A DNA stretch of 64,000 nt from Paenibacillus sp. TCA20 (GTDB taxonomy: Bacteria > Bacillota > Bacilli > Paenibacillales > Paenibacillaceae), in contig NZ_BBIW01000005.1 of the NCBI RefSeq assembly GCF_000732325.1, positions 1 to 64,000 of the forward strand, read 5' to 3'. The position numbers and the translations under genes are program-made. Positions 17,026 to 25,285 of this stretch are shown one piece after another; positions within the stretch are counted from its first letter, which is position 1, and each line of letters begins with the position of its first letter. The notes below the pieces were generated by a model. That model did not search any database, was not told the origin of the DNA, and saw nothing but the letters and a program-made list of their open reading frames with translations.

Positions 17026-17883
17026 TTAATTGAAGGCATTCTCATTCTTTTTGAAGAATTTATAGTATGTGCGAACATGATCTAATTCGGTCCAGTGTCT
17101 CACCTTCACAGGATTTTCATCCAGGTTATAGATCTTCGCCTCCTTTAGGGATAGCAGGAATGGAGAATGTGTGGAGATAATAAACTGACAGCCAAAGAAA
17201 CGAGCAGAATCTTCAATGAATTTCATAAGATCCAGCTGACGTTGTGGAGAGAGACTATTCTCTGGCTCATCCAGAATATAAAGTCCATTTTCTCCGATTT
17301 TTTCAGTGAAATAGCGGAAGGCACTTTCCCCATTAGAATATTCCCTCACATTATCCATCAAAGTGCTTCGTACATATCGGGACTGTGTTTTACTTCTGGC
17401 TGCATTCACTTTCTTCAACTGCTCGTAATCTTCCATAGATCTCATCTGAAATTGCGAATATTTCGCATCCAAATATTCATCGAACAATTCTTCCCGCTTA
17501 TGATCAATCCCCTCGTTAAGATTTCGGATATTCAACATGAAGTCAAATACATCATCACTAGTAATAATCCTGCTATGTTCTGGAATGTCTGCTCTCGTAT
17601 GCATCTCGCACATACGCACATAATCAGGATAAAAATTAGATTTATTATAGATGGAATCACGTTGGATTCCCGTTTTCTCTGCAATCACGTTGAGTGCAGT
17701 GGATTTCCCTGAACCATTCCCGCCATATAATATTGTCACCGGCTCAAAATCAATGACCTGTAAGCCATTTTTGGACAGGATTTTGAAGGGATAAAACGAG
17801 TCATAGCACGTTCTCTTTATATTCATGAAAAAGTCAAATTCCATGTCATCATTCGGAAATGAAAAAGTATGTAAATAAATCAT
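17026..17883 (-). CDS. Stand-alone ABC-type AAA ATPase
   Basis: 285 residues with Walker A GGNGSGKST (54-62), an ABC signature-like NGE segment in REYSNGESAFRYF, and Walker B plus the following glutamate in LYILDEPENSLSP. This is the compact RecF/SMC-like ATPase head without a coiled-coil arm or membrane part, as in many 'AAA family ATPase' proteins, some of which belong to defence or toxin-antitoxin loci. No nuclease or partner gene is adjacent, so the role is open. The ribosome binding site TAAGGAGGAG precedes the ATG. It transcribes away from the XRE gene at 18099. Confidence 0.82.
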   Translation of the reverse strand: MIYLHTFSFPNDDMEFDFFMNIKRTCYDSFYPFKILSKNGLQVIDFEPVTILYGGNGSGKSTALNVIAEKTGIQRDSIYNKSNFYPDYVRMCEMHTRADIPEHSRIITSDDVFDFMLNIRNLNEGIDHKREELFDEYLDAKYSQFQMRSMEDYEQLKKVNAARSKTQSRYVRSTLMDNVREYSNGESAFRYFTEKIGENGLYILDEPENSLSPQRQLDLMKFIEDSARFFGCQFIISTHSPFLLSLKEAKIYNLDENPVKVRHWTELDHVRTYYKFFKKNENAFN

Positions 17884-17997
17884 CCTTCTCCTCCTTAAAC
17901 AGTATCAATACTAAACTACTTGTTCCCGAGAGAAATGTCCAGAAGTGATCAGATTTAGTAATGAAAATCCATGGATTAAATATGATTAGCAGATTAA

Positions 17998-18080
17998 ATG
18001 CAAAGTATGCTTGACATAAAATGCAAAGTAAACTATTCTAAATATGCAAAGTAAACTATTCTAAATATGCAAAGTAAACA
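17998..18080. repeat. Four 23-bp-spaced iterons over a promoter
   Basis: The core ATGCAAAGTA recurs at 17998, 18021, 18044 and 18067, with an exact 23-bp period; the second and third units are identical over 23 bases. The array overlaps a consensus promoter, TTGACA (18011-18016) and TATTCT (18034-18039), 17 bp apart. Sites two helical turns apart suit cooperative binding, probably by the XRE protein encoded just downstream. Confidence 0.8.
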
Positions 18081-18098
18081 TTGCAAGGAAGTGGTCAA

Positions 18099-18305
18099 TT
18101 GAAGACAAGAATTGCTGAACTGCGTAAGCAACATAAGCTGTCGCAAGAGGAACTAGGGCTCATTGTAGGCGTTACCCGACAAACCATTACCTCACTTGAG
18201 ACGGGAAAATATACGGCTTCCCTTGTTCTTGCCTACAAAATTGCCCAATATTTTGGACTTACCATTGAAGAAGTGTTTGATTTCAGCGAAGTGGAGGAAA
18301 TGTAA
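18099..18305 (+). CDS. XRE-family small transcriptional regulator
   Basis: 68 residues from TTG 18099, supported by AAGGAAGTGG upstream; a TTG at 18081 is possible but would overlap this site. The protein is essentially a single Cro/C1 helix-turn-helix (ELRKQHKLSQEELGLIVGV, then RQTITSLETGKY) plus a short tail ending FDFSEVEEM. This is the compact YozG-like type commonly paired with a small membrane protein, as here: the next gene overlaps by one base. It probably represses its own promoter through the iterons at 17998-18080. Confidence 0.85.
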   Translation: MKTRIAELRKQHKLSQEELGLIVGVTRQTITSLETGKYTASLVLAYKIAQYFGLTIEEVFDFSEVEEM

Positions 18306-18745
18306 TGGAGAAGTATAAGATTCAAGTAACAACCCGCAAGAACGCTCTATTATTAATTGCTGCTGCCATGTTATTGATCTATGCAGGACTTGTGTTTTAT
18401 CGAGGGGGTCTGCCCGAATTACCCAGTTTTATTAAAGGGTTTCATACAGGAGCTTTTATCGGTGTTGAATTATGCATTGTTTTTTTCCTCGTCAAGTATA
18501 GAAAAGCCAGCAAAAATGAAGCAGAGCTGAAGAAGCTGTATATCGAAGAGAACGACGAGCGGAATGCAGTGATTCTTCAGAGTGCCAGCTCACTCAGCAT
18601 GGTCATCATTCTTGTAGGTCTTGGGATGGCCTCTGTTATCGCCGGTTTCTTCAACACGATGATATTTTATACCTTAATGGCTGCTTTATTTTTTGTTTTG
18701 ATTGTGTTCTTTGTATTGTGGATCTATTTTGCAAAGAAGATCTAA
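18305..18745 (+). CDS. Membrane protein paired with XRE regulator
   Basis: 146 residues with four hydrophobic segments (about 15-30, 45-65, 93-115, 118-143) and a charged cytoplasmic loop (KKLYIEENDERNA) in the middle, a pattern seen in membrane partners of small XRE regulators. Its start overlaps the stop of the regulator by one base, so the two are translationally coupled. Function is unknown; a membrane or stress signal feeding the regulator is one possibility. Confidence 0.7.
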   Translation: MEKYKIQVTTRKNALLLIAAAMLLIYAGLVFYRGGLPELPSFIKGFHTGAFIGVELCIVFFLVKYRKASKNEAELKKLYIEENDERNAVILQSASSLSMVIILVGLGMASVIAGFFNTMIFYTLMAALFFVLIVFFVLWIYFAKKI

Positions 18746-18777
18746 CAGCTTAAATAGGATGAATCGAGGTTGAACCA

Positions 18778-19275
18778 ATGGAGAGTAAATTACCTTTATT
18801 TATCGTAACGGGAGCAAGCGGTTCTGGGAAATCCTATGTAATTCAGGATCTGCGGAGATTAATGCCTGACTTTGATATTTTTGACCCTGATCATCTTGTT
18901 GATTTTGTTGGGCACGATTGGGAGAAGATCCGAAATATTTGGCTGAGAGTTGCCCGAAACATCGCGGAGAGTGGACGTATGACGATTATATGCGGAACCA
19001 TGATGCCATGGGATATTGAGAAATGTGCAGACTATTCTTTTTTCAAGCATGTATATTATCTCAACCTACATTGTAATGAAGAAACTCGCGAGAAACGTCT
19101 ACGTGAAAGAAATTGGTCTGAGGAAGAGATTCAGAATCATCTTAACTTTGCAGAACGATTGCTTGAGATTGCTGGCGAGGCTTATAATCCACCCATGCCT
19201 ACAATTGATACTACGGAAACGAATGTAACCGAAGTGGCTTCACAAATAAAAGGGTGGGTTGAGCAATACGTCTGA
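18778..19275 (+). CDS. Small P-loop nucleotide kinase-like protein
   Basis: 165 residues with Walker A GASGSGKS (12-19) near the N-terminus, and a C-terminal region with the arginine-rich lid (ETREKRLRERNWSEEEI) typical of small-molecule or nucleoside kinases. The Walker B-like segment is FDIFDPDHL. The substrate cannot be read from the sequence. It follows the membrane gene by 32 bp with a weak ribosome binding site and may be part of the same transcript, closed by the hairpin at 19358. Confidence 0.7.
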   Translation: MESKLPLFIVTGASGSGKSYVIQDLRRLMPDFDIFDPDHLVDFVGHDWEKIRNIWLRVARNIAESGRMTIICGTMMPWDIEKCADYSFFKHVYYLNLHCNEETREKRLRERNWSEEEIQNHLNFAERLLEIAGEAYNPPMPTIDTTETNVTEVASQIKGWVEQYV

Positions 19276-19357
19276 ATGATACGAAAGAACAAAGCCATAG
19301 GGAGATTTAATATGTGAGCTGAAATAATCTATAGGTCATCCTAAATAACTTTAGAAG

Positions 19358-19385
19358 CAGCTGGTCAAGTTGACAGCTGTTTTTT
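19358..19385 (+). terminator. Rho-independent terminator
   Basis: CAGCTG (19358-19363) and CAGCTG (19374-19379) with inner TCAA/TTGA pairing form a hairpin followed by TTTTTT. Confidence 0.7.
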
Positions 19386-19503
19386 GTAGGAATCAGAATT
19401 ACATTAATTAATTGTCGAAGGGTAGGTGAGCAGGGAGATAGCAGTTTAATATTCATTGCAACTAACAACTATATTACGACATTATATTCCGCTTTCTTTC
19501 CGT

Positions 19504-19541
19504 AAAAAAACTGCGTATAATATAAATTATACGCAGTTTTT
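19504..19541. terminator. Strong bidirectional terminator
   Basis: CTGCGTATAAT (19511-19521) pairs perfectly with ATTATACGCAG (19526-19536), flanked by A7 and T5. Confidence 0.8.
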
Positions 19542-19617
19542 GATTTAATCTATTTTTATATCTACACTCGATCACTTGGTCAGTTTAATAGCAGCTAAGA
19601 AAGTGGTGAAGACGCGC

Positions 19618-20556
19618 ATGATGACAGATTACATACAGGAAACTTATGCTGAGGAGCTCGAGGCTTTCGACATCTGGTTGAAGGATGCGGGCTATACAGG
19701 TTATACCGTGAAATCTTACAAGAGTGATGTATCTGAATTTTTAGACACGCTGGATGGGAAACCGATCGATCGGGTAAAACGGCTTCAGGTGCTGTCCTTC
19801 TTATCCAAGGCACGTGACCGGGGCATCAGCGATGCGACGAGGAATCGGAAGCATGCAGCCGTGAATTGTTTTTTCAAAGCTCTAATTGAGCTTGAGCTCC
19901 TTACCGTTAATCCGGCGGCCGGAATTAAGAAATCCAAGACAGAGAAGAATAGAGTCCCTGTATTTATGGATGAACAGCATCTATCACGTTTCATGGCGTC
20001 GGTAGAAGGGAAATACCGGGAACGGAATATGGCGATCTTTTTGCTAATGGGCTATATGGGACTGCGAGTAGGTGAGGTGCATTTGCTCAACTTAGGTGAT
20101 TACAACGCCGATAGAAAAACGCTGAGTGTATTCGGCAAAGGTCGTAAGTGGAGGCTGCTCCCTGTACCTGATGCTGTGGGTGAAGTATTGAAGGAGGTAA
20201 TGAATAAACGGATTGAGCCTCGAAAGTCGAAGGAGGATGCCTTGTTCGTATCCCAGCAGGGGAGAAGGCTGTCCATTCGTACGATACAGTTAATTGCTTC
20301 CGAAGCGTTTGAGCGTTTTCAGCAAGATGTACCTCCTGCGCAGCACGTATCATACTCAAGTCATAAGCTCAGGCACTCCTTTGCTACAATGATGCTTCGT
20401 AAAGGCGCAGACTTGCGTACAGTGCAGGAATTGCTTGGTCATTCGTCGATTCAGACGACAACCGTTTACACTCACGTAACGAATCGGGAGAAGGAGCAGG
20501 CGATGGCGATGCTGGATATTGTCGTCCCTGATTATATTCATGTTGGAGAAGATTAA
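19618..20556 (+). CDS. Tyrosine recombinase (XerC/D-like)
   Basis: 312 residues from ATG 19618; an earlier in-frame TTG at 19576 lacks a ribosome binding site. The N-terminal SAM-like core-binding domain (about 10-105) is followed by the catalytic domain, with Arg in GLRVGE, Lys in GKGRKW, the His-x-x-Arg box in SHKLRHSFAT, His in LLGHSSIQTT and the nucleophile Tyr in VYTHV all in place. The enzyme should be active in site-specific DNA cleavage and rejoining. No dif-like or att repeats are obvious, and no other mobile-element genes flank it, so it is a solitary recombinase rather than an evident prophage integrase. Confidence 0.85.
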   Translation: MMTDYIQETYAEELEAFDIWLKDAGYTGYTVKSYKSDVSEFLDTLDGKPIDRVKRLQVLSFLSKARDRGISDATRNRKHAAVNCFFKALIELELLTVNPAAGIKKSKTEKNRVPVFMDEQHLSRFMASVEGKYRERNMAIFLLMGYMGLRVGEVHLLNLGDYNADRKTLSVFGKGRKWRLLPVPDAVGEVLKEVMNKRIEPRKSKEDALFVSQQGRRLSIRTIQLIASEAFERFQQDVPPAQHVSYSSHKLRHSFATMMLRKGADLRTVQELLGHSSIQTTTVYTHVTNREKEQAMAMLDIVVPDYIHVGED

Positions 20557-20570
20557 AGATCTAGTATTCG

Positions 20571-20677
20571 TAATAAATATTATGTAAACAAACTTCTAAT
20601 TAAATATAGACGATAACATTTTAAGTAATTCATAACGCATTGCTATGATTGATATCCCTTAATGAATCAGATAAAAT
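20571..20677 (+). promoter_or_regulatory. Promoter of the BusR-like gene and first copy of the locus motif
   Basis: TTGATA (20649-20654) and TAAAAT (20672-20677) are 17 bp apart, 71 bp before the start codon. Upstream at 20571-20589 lies TAATAAATATTATGTAAAC, the first of three near-identical motifs in the locus (others at 22125 and 25286). Confidence 0.55.
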
Positions 20678-20747
20678 ATAGAAATCCATTTACAAGTGAA
20701 GCATTCAACCATAATTGACCGTGTAGGATAAGGGGACGACAGTAACA

Positions 20748-21377
20748 ATGCAGGAAAAGGCCGGATATAAATCCATTGCTCTAGATATTGCCCAAAGGAT
20801 CGTAAGCGGAGAATTCCCCCGTCATAGCAAGATTTCCGGGCGTTCTCTACTGGCTGGGCAATACCATGTATCTCCAGAGACCATCCGCAAAGCGATTGGC
20901 TTACTCAAGGAAGAAAATATCGTTTCTGTATCTCAGGGCAAGGAGATCATCGTTTTGTCAGAGCAGCTGGCTCATGAATATATTACGAAACATAATTATT
21001 TGAAATCAGCCTATTCGCTAAAGCAAGACCTGGAGTCACTGCTTGAAGAGAAGAAGGCGATTGATGAGCGGTTTGAGGAGCTGTTAAACGAAATTATTAA
21101 GGCATCGGATCGAATGCAGAATTTGAAGCCTTACCGGCCTGTGGAAATTACGATTAAGGCCAATTCTCATGTGATCGGCAACACGATTGGTAACTTGTTT
21201 TTTTGGCAAAATACTGGTGCAACTATCATTGCGCTTCGCAGGGGAACCGAGGTCTCCATCTCGCCTGGACCTCATGTTGTTTTAAGAGAAGATGATGTTA
21301 TCGTGGCAGTGGGTGACGAGAAAATGTACGATCGGACGGCCCATTTTATCAATCAAAAAATGCAACCGGAACAATAA
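20748..21377 (+). CDS. busR: BusR-like regulator: GntR winged helix plus RCK_C (TrkA-C) domain
   Basis: 209 residues. Residues about 5-70 form a GntR-type winged helix (IAQRIVSGEFPRHSKISGRS, then SPETIRKAIGLLKEE), about 80-120 a coiled coil rich in Glu/Lys, and about 125-205 a TrkA-C/RCK_C fold (IIALRRGTEVSISPGPHVVL). This order and length match BusR of lactic acid bacteria and streptococci, which binds cyclic di-AMP in the RCK_C domain and represses glycine-betaine uptake genes. The neighbouring opuC-type operon at 22467-25215 supports the same role here. That it binds cyclic di-AMP in this organism is inferred from the family. Confidence 0.8.
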   Translation: MQEKAGYKSIALDIAQRIVSGEFPRHSKISGRSLLAGQYHVSPETIRKAIGLLKEENIVSVSQGKEIIVLSEQLAHEYITKHNYLKSAYSLKQDLESLLEEKKAIDERFEELLNEIIKASDRMQNLKPYRPVEITIKANSHVIGNTIGNLFFWQNTGATIIALRRGTEVSISPGPHVVLREDDVIVAVGDEKMYDRTAHFINQKMQPEQ

Positions 21378-21424
21378 ATATCCTTAAGGATTTGGAGAAA
21401 AGTAGATAAGCTGTCAATTAGATC

Positions 21425-21460
21425 AGGCACATTCACTCATGATGAGAGAAGGTGCCTTTC
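21425..21460 (+). terminator. Rho-independent terminator
   Basis: AGGCACATTCACTC pairs with GAGAGAAGGTGCCT with two mismatches, then TTCTCATTTT. It ends the busR-like transcript. Confidence 0.65.
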
Positions 21461-21566
21461 TCATTTTATTTGGGTAGCTCAACTCTACAATTAATACAAG
21501 ATAGTTTGACCCTCCATTCTTATGTGATAATTTAAATATAAATAGAATGTATTAGGAGGATTTATT

Positions 21567-22043
21567 ATGGATAATAAGTCAATGAACAGGAGAACAGATA
21601 CTGCTTCAAGAGTGATTAAGGCATCACCAAAGACTCTATATCAGGCGTTCGTGAACCCGGAAGCACTGGTTACTTGGCTACCACCGAAAGGAATGTCAGG
21701 CCGTATTGACGTGTTTGATCCCCGCGTAGGCGGAACATATAGAATCACCCTCACGTATGAAATGGATCACGACCTCCCTGGTAAGACTTCGGATAACACA
21801 GACGTATCCCAAGGCAAGTTTTTAGAATTGGTTCCAGAAAAAAGAATTGTGCAATCGGTAAACTTCAGTTCCGAGGACACGGCATTCTCAGGTGAGATGA
21901 TACAGAAATGGCTGTTTGAAACGATTTCAGAAGGCACGAAGGTTACTATCATTTGTGAAAACGTACCTGAAGGTATACAGAAGGAGGATCACGACATAGG
22001 TTTAAGGTCCACACTGGAAAATCTTGCGATCTACACGGAATGA
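21567..22043 (+). CDS. SRPBCC (AHSA1-like) small-molecule-binding protein
   Basis: 158 residues in the START/Bet v1-like SRPBCC fold of the activator-of-Hsp90 type: the N-terminal strand RVIKASPKTLYQAFVNPEAL followed by the tryptophan-containing turn WLPPKGMSG, and the strand GGTYRITLTY. Such proteins bind hydrophobic ligands in a deep cavity; in Bacilli most have no assigned role. AGGAGG is well placed before the ATG. It lies between the BusR-like gene and opuC but has terminators on both sides, so it may be an independent unit. Confidence 0.82.
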   Translation: MDNKSMNRRTDTASRVIKASPKTLYQAFVNPEALVTWLPPKGMSGRIDVFDPRVGGTYRITLTYEMDHDLPGKTSDNTDVSQGKFLELVPEKRIVQSVNFSSEDTAFSGEMIQKWLFETISEGTKVTIICENVPEGIQKEDHDIGLRSTLENLAIYTE

Positions 22044-22122
22044 CAAACTGTAGGCTTTTTTTATGTCTTTATGAATAGCATCTGTCAGCCTGCTTAACAA
22101 TCCTTAGTGATTATCTTTTTTT

Positions 22123-22143
22123 CATAATAAATATTATGTTAAC
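22123..22143. promoter_or_regulatory. Second copy of the locus motif, palindromic
   Basis: CATAATAAATATTATG (22123-22138) is a perfect 16-bp palindrome around a central AA and extends into TATGTTAAC at 22143. It repeats the motif seen at 20571 and, partly, at 25286. Confidence 0.5.
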
Positions 22144-22200
22144 TATAACAGAGAATGTTTTGTTCAACAAAATAATAAACTTACGATGAGTACATGCCAA

Positions 22201-22240
22201 AACACTTGATAAACCTAAGGGTTTATTCAAGTGTTTTTTT
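22201..22240 (+). terminator. Strong terminator upstream of the opuC promoter
   Basis: AACACTTGATAAACC (22201-22215) pairs with GGTTTATTCAAGTGTT (22219-22234) with one mismatch, followed by six Ts. The gene upstream ends at 22043, 157 bp earlier; the hairpin may close that transcript, or a short RNA starting near the 22123 palindrome. Confidence 0.75.
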
Positions 22241-22328
22241 GGTCCAATGAGTGGTTTTATTCAGGAATTTAATAGAAATACAGCTTAATTACCATAAAAA
22301 TACATACAACTTATCTAGTATATAAAGG

Positions 22329-22357
22329 TTGTTAGTAAAATATATATCTGTTATAGT
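22329..22357 (+). promoter_or_regulatory. opuC promoter
   Basis: TTGTTA (22329-22334) and TATAGT (22352-22357) are 17 bp apart, about 110 bp before the opuCA start. The leader contains a small GAAAAGC/GCTTTTC hairpin just before the ribosome binding site region. Confidence 0.55.
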
Positions 22358-22466
22358 AATGTCTAGTCCAAAAGCTTTCTTTTCTATATCTACTCACTAA
22401 GCGGAGCAGAGGCAGAAAAGCACGCTTTTCGGTATATGACTTAGCAGGAGGTTAGAGAAGGTATTT

Positions 22467-23597
22467 ATGCTTAAATTTGAACAGGTTAGCAAGAAGTATC
22501 CGAATGGTCTAGAAGCAGTCAAGAACATCAGCTTTGAGATCGGCGCAGGAGAAATTCTGGCATTGATTGGACCAAGTGGCTGCGGGAAAACGACGACTAT
22601 GAAAATGATCAATCGGCTGATTCCGCATACGTCCGGTCGCATCTATGTCAATGGAAAGGATATTACAACAGAAGACCCCGTAACTCTACGCAAAAATATG
22701 GGCTACGTCATTCAGCAAGCCGGTTTATTTCCCCATTATACGATTGAAGATAATGTTGGCCTGATTCCTCAATTGAAGAAGTGGAACCCGGAGAAGAAAA
22801 AACAGAGGGTTACTGAAATGCTGGAGCTGGTTGGTCTGGACCCTGCAGTATTCGCCAAGCGATATCCCAAACAGCTATCCGGTGGACAGCAGCAGCGGGT
22901 CGGTGTCGCAAGAGCCCTTGCGGCAGATCCAGAAATTATTCTGATGGATGAGCCTTTTGGCGCACTTGACCCCATCACTCGGGAGCAGCTTCAGGATGAG
23001 CTGCTGAAGCTGCAGCAGAATCTGAAGAAAACGATTGTGTTTGTAACGCACGATATGGAGGAAGCACTCAAGCTGGGCGATAAGATCGCCATTCTAAAGG
23101 ATGGTGAACTCGTGCAGATCGATACACCGGATCAGATCCTGAGCCAGCCGGCAAATGAATTTGTTGAAGGCTTTATCGGGAAGAATCGGATCTATCAGAA
23201 TCCGGAATACATTCCGGTAACGAATGTGATGCGGGATAATCCGTCAACCGCTCTGCCGGATCGGACGCCTGCCAAAGCAATTACGATGATGAGACAACGC
23301 AAGACAGATACATTGCTAGTGGGTGACAAAGATGGGAAGCTGCTTGGCATTGTGTCTGCCTATGACCTGTCCAATCATATGGACGCAGCTTCGATCGGTG
23401 AGGTCATGCATCCGGCTGCGGTCGTACTTGAAGATTCAGGGACCGCAAGAGATGCGCTGGCCATCATTAATGAAGCTCCATATGGAATTATCCCTATTGT
23501 TGACGCGAATAGGGTCATTGTTGGAATCGTCACCCGAAGCAGCTTGCTGACTGCCTTTGCTTCTCAATGGGTTGGAGAGAAGGAGGTGCTCGCATGA
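22467..23597 (+). CDS. opuCA: Glycine betaine/carnitine/choline ABC transporter ATPase
   Basis: 376 residues. The ABC domain (about 1-235) has Walker A GPSGCGKTT starting at residue 35, the signature LSGGQQQRVG, Walker B IILMDEPFGALDP and the switch histidine VFVTHD. Residues about 250-370 form two CBS domains, the tandem module found in OpuCA/OpuBA-type ATPases that sense ionic strength or adenine nucleotides. It powers uptake of compatible solutes with OpuCB and OpuCC. Its stop overlaps the start of opuCB (ATGA). The presence of a c-di-AMP-type regulator nearby suggests control at the transcription level; CBS domains offer a second control point. Confidence 0.92.
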   Translation: MLKFEQVSKKYPNGLEAVKNISFEIGAGEILALIGPSGCGKTTTMKMINRLIPHTSGRIYVNGKDITTEDPVTLRKNMGYVIQQAGLFPHYTIEDNVGLIPQLKKWNPEKKKQRVTEMLELVGLDPAVFAKRYPKQLSGGQQQRVGVARALAADPEIILMDEPFGALDPITREQLQDELLKLQQNLKKTIVFVTHDMEEALKLGDKIAILKDGELVQIDTPDQILSQPANEFVEGFIGKNRIYQNPEYIPVTNVMRDNPSTALPDRTPAKAITMMRQRKTDTLLVGDKDGKLLGIVSAYDLSNHMDAASIGEVMHPAAVVLEDSGTARDALAIINEAPYGIIPIVDANRVIVGIVTRSSLLTAFASQWVGEKEVLA

Positions 23598-24250
23598 GAG
23601 ATCAGTCGTTATTTTCACAGCTGATGTATCAGCTCGAGGCAAGAAGTGAGGATGTGCTGAGTGGGCTGCTCGTACATATACAGCTTGTGGTGATTTCAAT
23701 GCTGATTGCTGCGGTGGTCGGGATTACCCTCGGTATTATTATTACACGAGTTAAGTTTCTTAAAGGCGTAACGCTTGGTACAGCAGGAATCCTGCAGACC
23801 ATTCCGAGCCTCGCTATGCTCGGTTTTATGATCCCGTTTTTTGGAATCGGCATGAATACAGCTATTGTTGCTCTATTTCTATATTCTTTGCTGCCGATTA
23901 TTCGCAACACCTACACAGGTATTACGGATGTAGATCCTGCTGTTATTGAGGCTGCCAGAGGCATGGGCATGACGGATATGCAAATTCTGTTCAGAGTCCA
24001 GCTCCCGCTCGCACTTAGTGTCATGATGGCTGGGATAAGAACAGCCACTGTAATTAACGTAGGTACAGCCACTCTTGCGGCTTTTATCGGAGCAGGGGGA
24101 CTTGGGGAGTTCATCTTCCTTGGTATTCAGCGCAACATCGACGCATTGACACTGCTTGGCGCTATACCGGCGGCATTGCTTGCACTCATCATTGATTATG
24201 TATTGGGGCTGGTTGAGAAGGGAACAACGCCAAAGGGTCTGAAGGTTTAA
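23594..24250 (+). CDS. opuCB: Osmoprotectant ABC transporter permease
   Basis: 218 residues from ATG 23594, chosen because AGAAGGAGG precedes it and it overlaps the opuCA stop by four bases; a longer in-frame version from 23567 is not needed. It has five to six membrane helices and the permease motif IEAARGMGMTDMQILFRVQLPL. It belongs to the OpuCB/OpuBB family. Bacillus operons usually encode two permeases (OpuCB and OpuCD); here only one is present, so a homodimeric channel is inferred. Confidence 0.9.
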   Translation: MRDQSLFSQLMYQLEARSEDVLSGLLVHIQLVVISMLIAAVVGITLGIIITRVKFLKGVTLGTAGILQTIPSLAMLGFMIPFFGIGMNTAIVALFLYSLLPIIRNTYTGITDVDPAVIEAARGMGMTDMQILFRVQLPLALSVMMAGIRTATVINVGTATLAAFIGAGGLGEFIFLGIQRNIDALTLLGAIPAALLALIIDYVLGLVEKGTTPKGLKV

Positions 24251-24294
24251 CAAGAATAATACACATCGCATATAGAACAGGAGAGAGAAACAAA

Positions 24295-25215
24295 ATGAAG
24301 AAATTCAGATTTGGAACAGGAATGGCACTACTGCTTGCTGCCTCTTTAATCTTGGGTGCATGCAGCAATGGATCAGGGGAGTCTGGAGCGTCAGGTGATT
24401 CCGCAGGAGAGATCACGATCGGCTCGAAAAATTTCACGGAAAATGTCGTTCTTGCACATATGATTGCACTACTCATTGAAGATCGTACGGATATTACCGT
24501 TAAACGTCAATTAAATCTAGGCGGGTCAAATGTGGTCTGGACTGCGCTTGAGAATAACGAAATCCAGCTGTATCCCGAATATACAGGAACCATTGTAGCC
24601 AGCTATTATCAGGAAGAGACGGGGACTGCTGAAGAAACGCTGAATAAAACCCGCGAGCTGGTTGAAGCGGATGGACTTAAATTTTTGGAGCCTTATGGCA
24701 TAAATAATACGTATACACTTGCGGTTACCCAGGAGACTGCCAAAGAACATAATCTGAAGACATTCAGTGATTTGGCAAAAGTGTCCGAAGATATGGTGCT
24801 TGGAGTAGAGTTCGAATTCCTCGATCGTGATGACGGGTATCCTGGAATTCAGGAGCTGTATGGTATGAACTTTAAAGAATCAAAAGGGATGGACCACGGG
24901 ATTATGTATCGCTCCATTGAAGCAGGCGAGACGGATGTAACGAATGCCTATGCAACGGACGCGCAGATTAAGGTGCATAACCTTGTTATTTTGGAGGATG
25001 ACAAAGAATTCTTCCCTCCATATGACGCTTCCACATTGATTAGACAAGATACGCTTGAACAGTACCCAGAGCTGGAGGGGATACTGAATGAGCTGGAAGG
25101 CTTCCTGACGGAGGAGGAAATGCAGAACCTCAATGCCCAAGTGGATGTAGATGCTATGCTTGAGGAAGATGTGGCTCGTGATTTTCTGATCGAGAAAGGT
25201 TTAATTGAAGGATAA
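24295..25215 (+). CDS. opuCC: Osmoprotectant-binding lipoprotein
   Basis: 306 residues with a signal peptide and lipobox LILGAC, followed by a Ser/Gly-rich linker and the OpuAC-type substrate-binding fold starting EITIGSKNFTENVVLAHM, the hallmark of quaternary-amine receptors. It presents glycine betaine, carnitine or choline to the OpuCB/OpuCA complex at the outer membrane face. The gene ends 17 bp before a clear terminator (25232), which closes the three-gene operon. Confidence 0.92.
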   Translation: MKKFRFGTGMALLLAASLILGACSNGSGESGASGDSAGEITIGSKNFTENVVLAHMIALLIEDRTDITVKRQLNLGGSNVVWTALENNEIQLYPEYTGTIVASYYQEETGTAEETLNKTRELVEADGLKFLEPYGINNTYTLAVTQETAKEHNLKTFSDLAKVSEDMVLGVEFEFLDRDDGYPGIQELYGMNFKESKGMDHGIMYRSIEAGETDVTNAYATDAQIKVHNLVILEDDKEFFPPYDASTLIRQDTLEQYPELEGILNELEGFLTEEEMQNLNAQVDVDAMLEEDVARDFLIEKGLIEG

Positions 25216-25231
25216 AATGAAACTTAAGAGG

Positions 25232-25258
25232 GATTCGCCAATATGGCGGATCTTTTTT
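25232..25258 (+). terminator. Terminator of the opuC operon
   Basis: GATTCGCC (25232-25239) pairs with GGCGGATC (25245-25252), followed by six Ts. Confidence 0.8.
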
Positions 25259-25285
25259 TGTGGAAAAAGCCAAATGTTTTACATA

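Larger units (their letters stand above)
19276..19617. other. Intergenic region with two hairpin terminators
   Basis: No gene is visible in about 340 bp. It holds terminators at 19358-19385 and 19504-19541. I see no clear promoter for the recombinase gene downstream. Confidence 0.6.

Noticed and set aside
17026-17883. AAA ATPase as part of a defence system
   Set aside because: No nuclease, reverse transcriptase, toxin or similar partner lies next to it, so a defence role cannot be supported.
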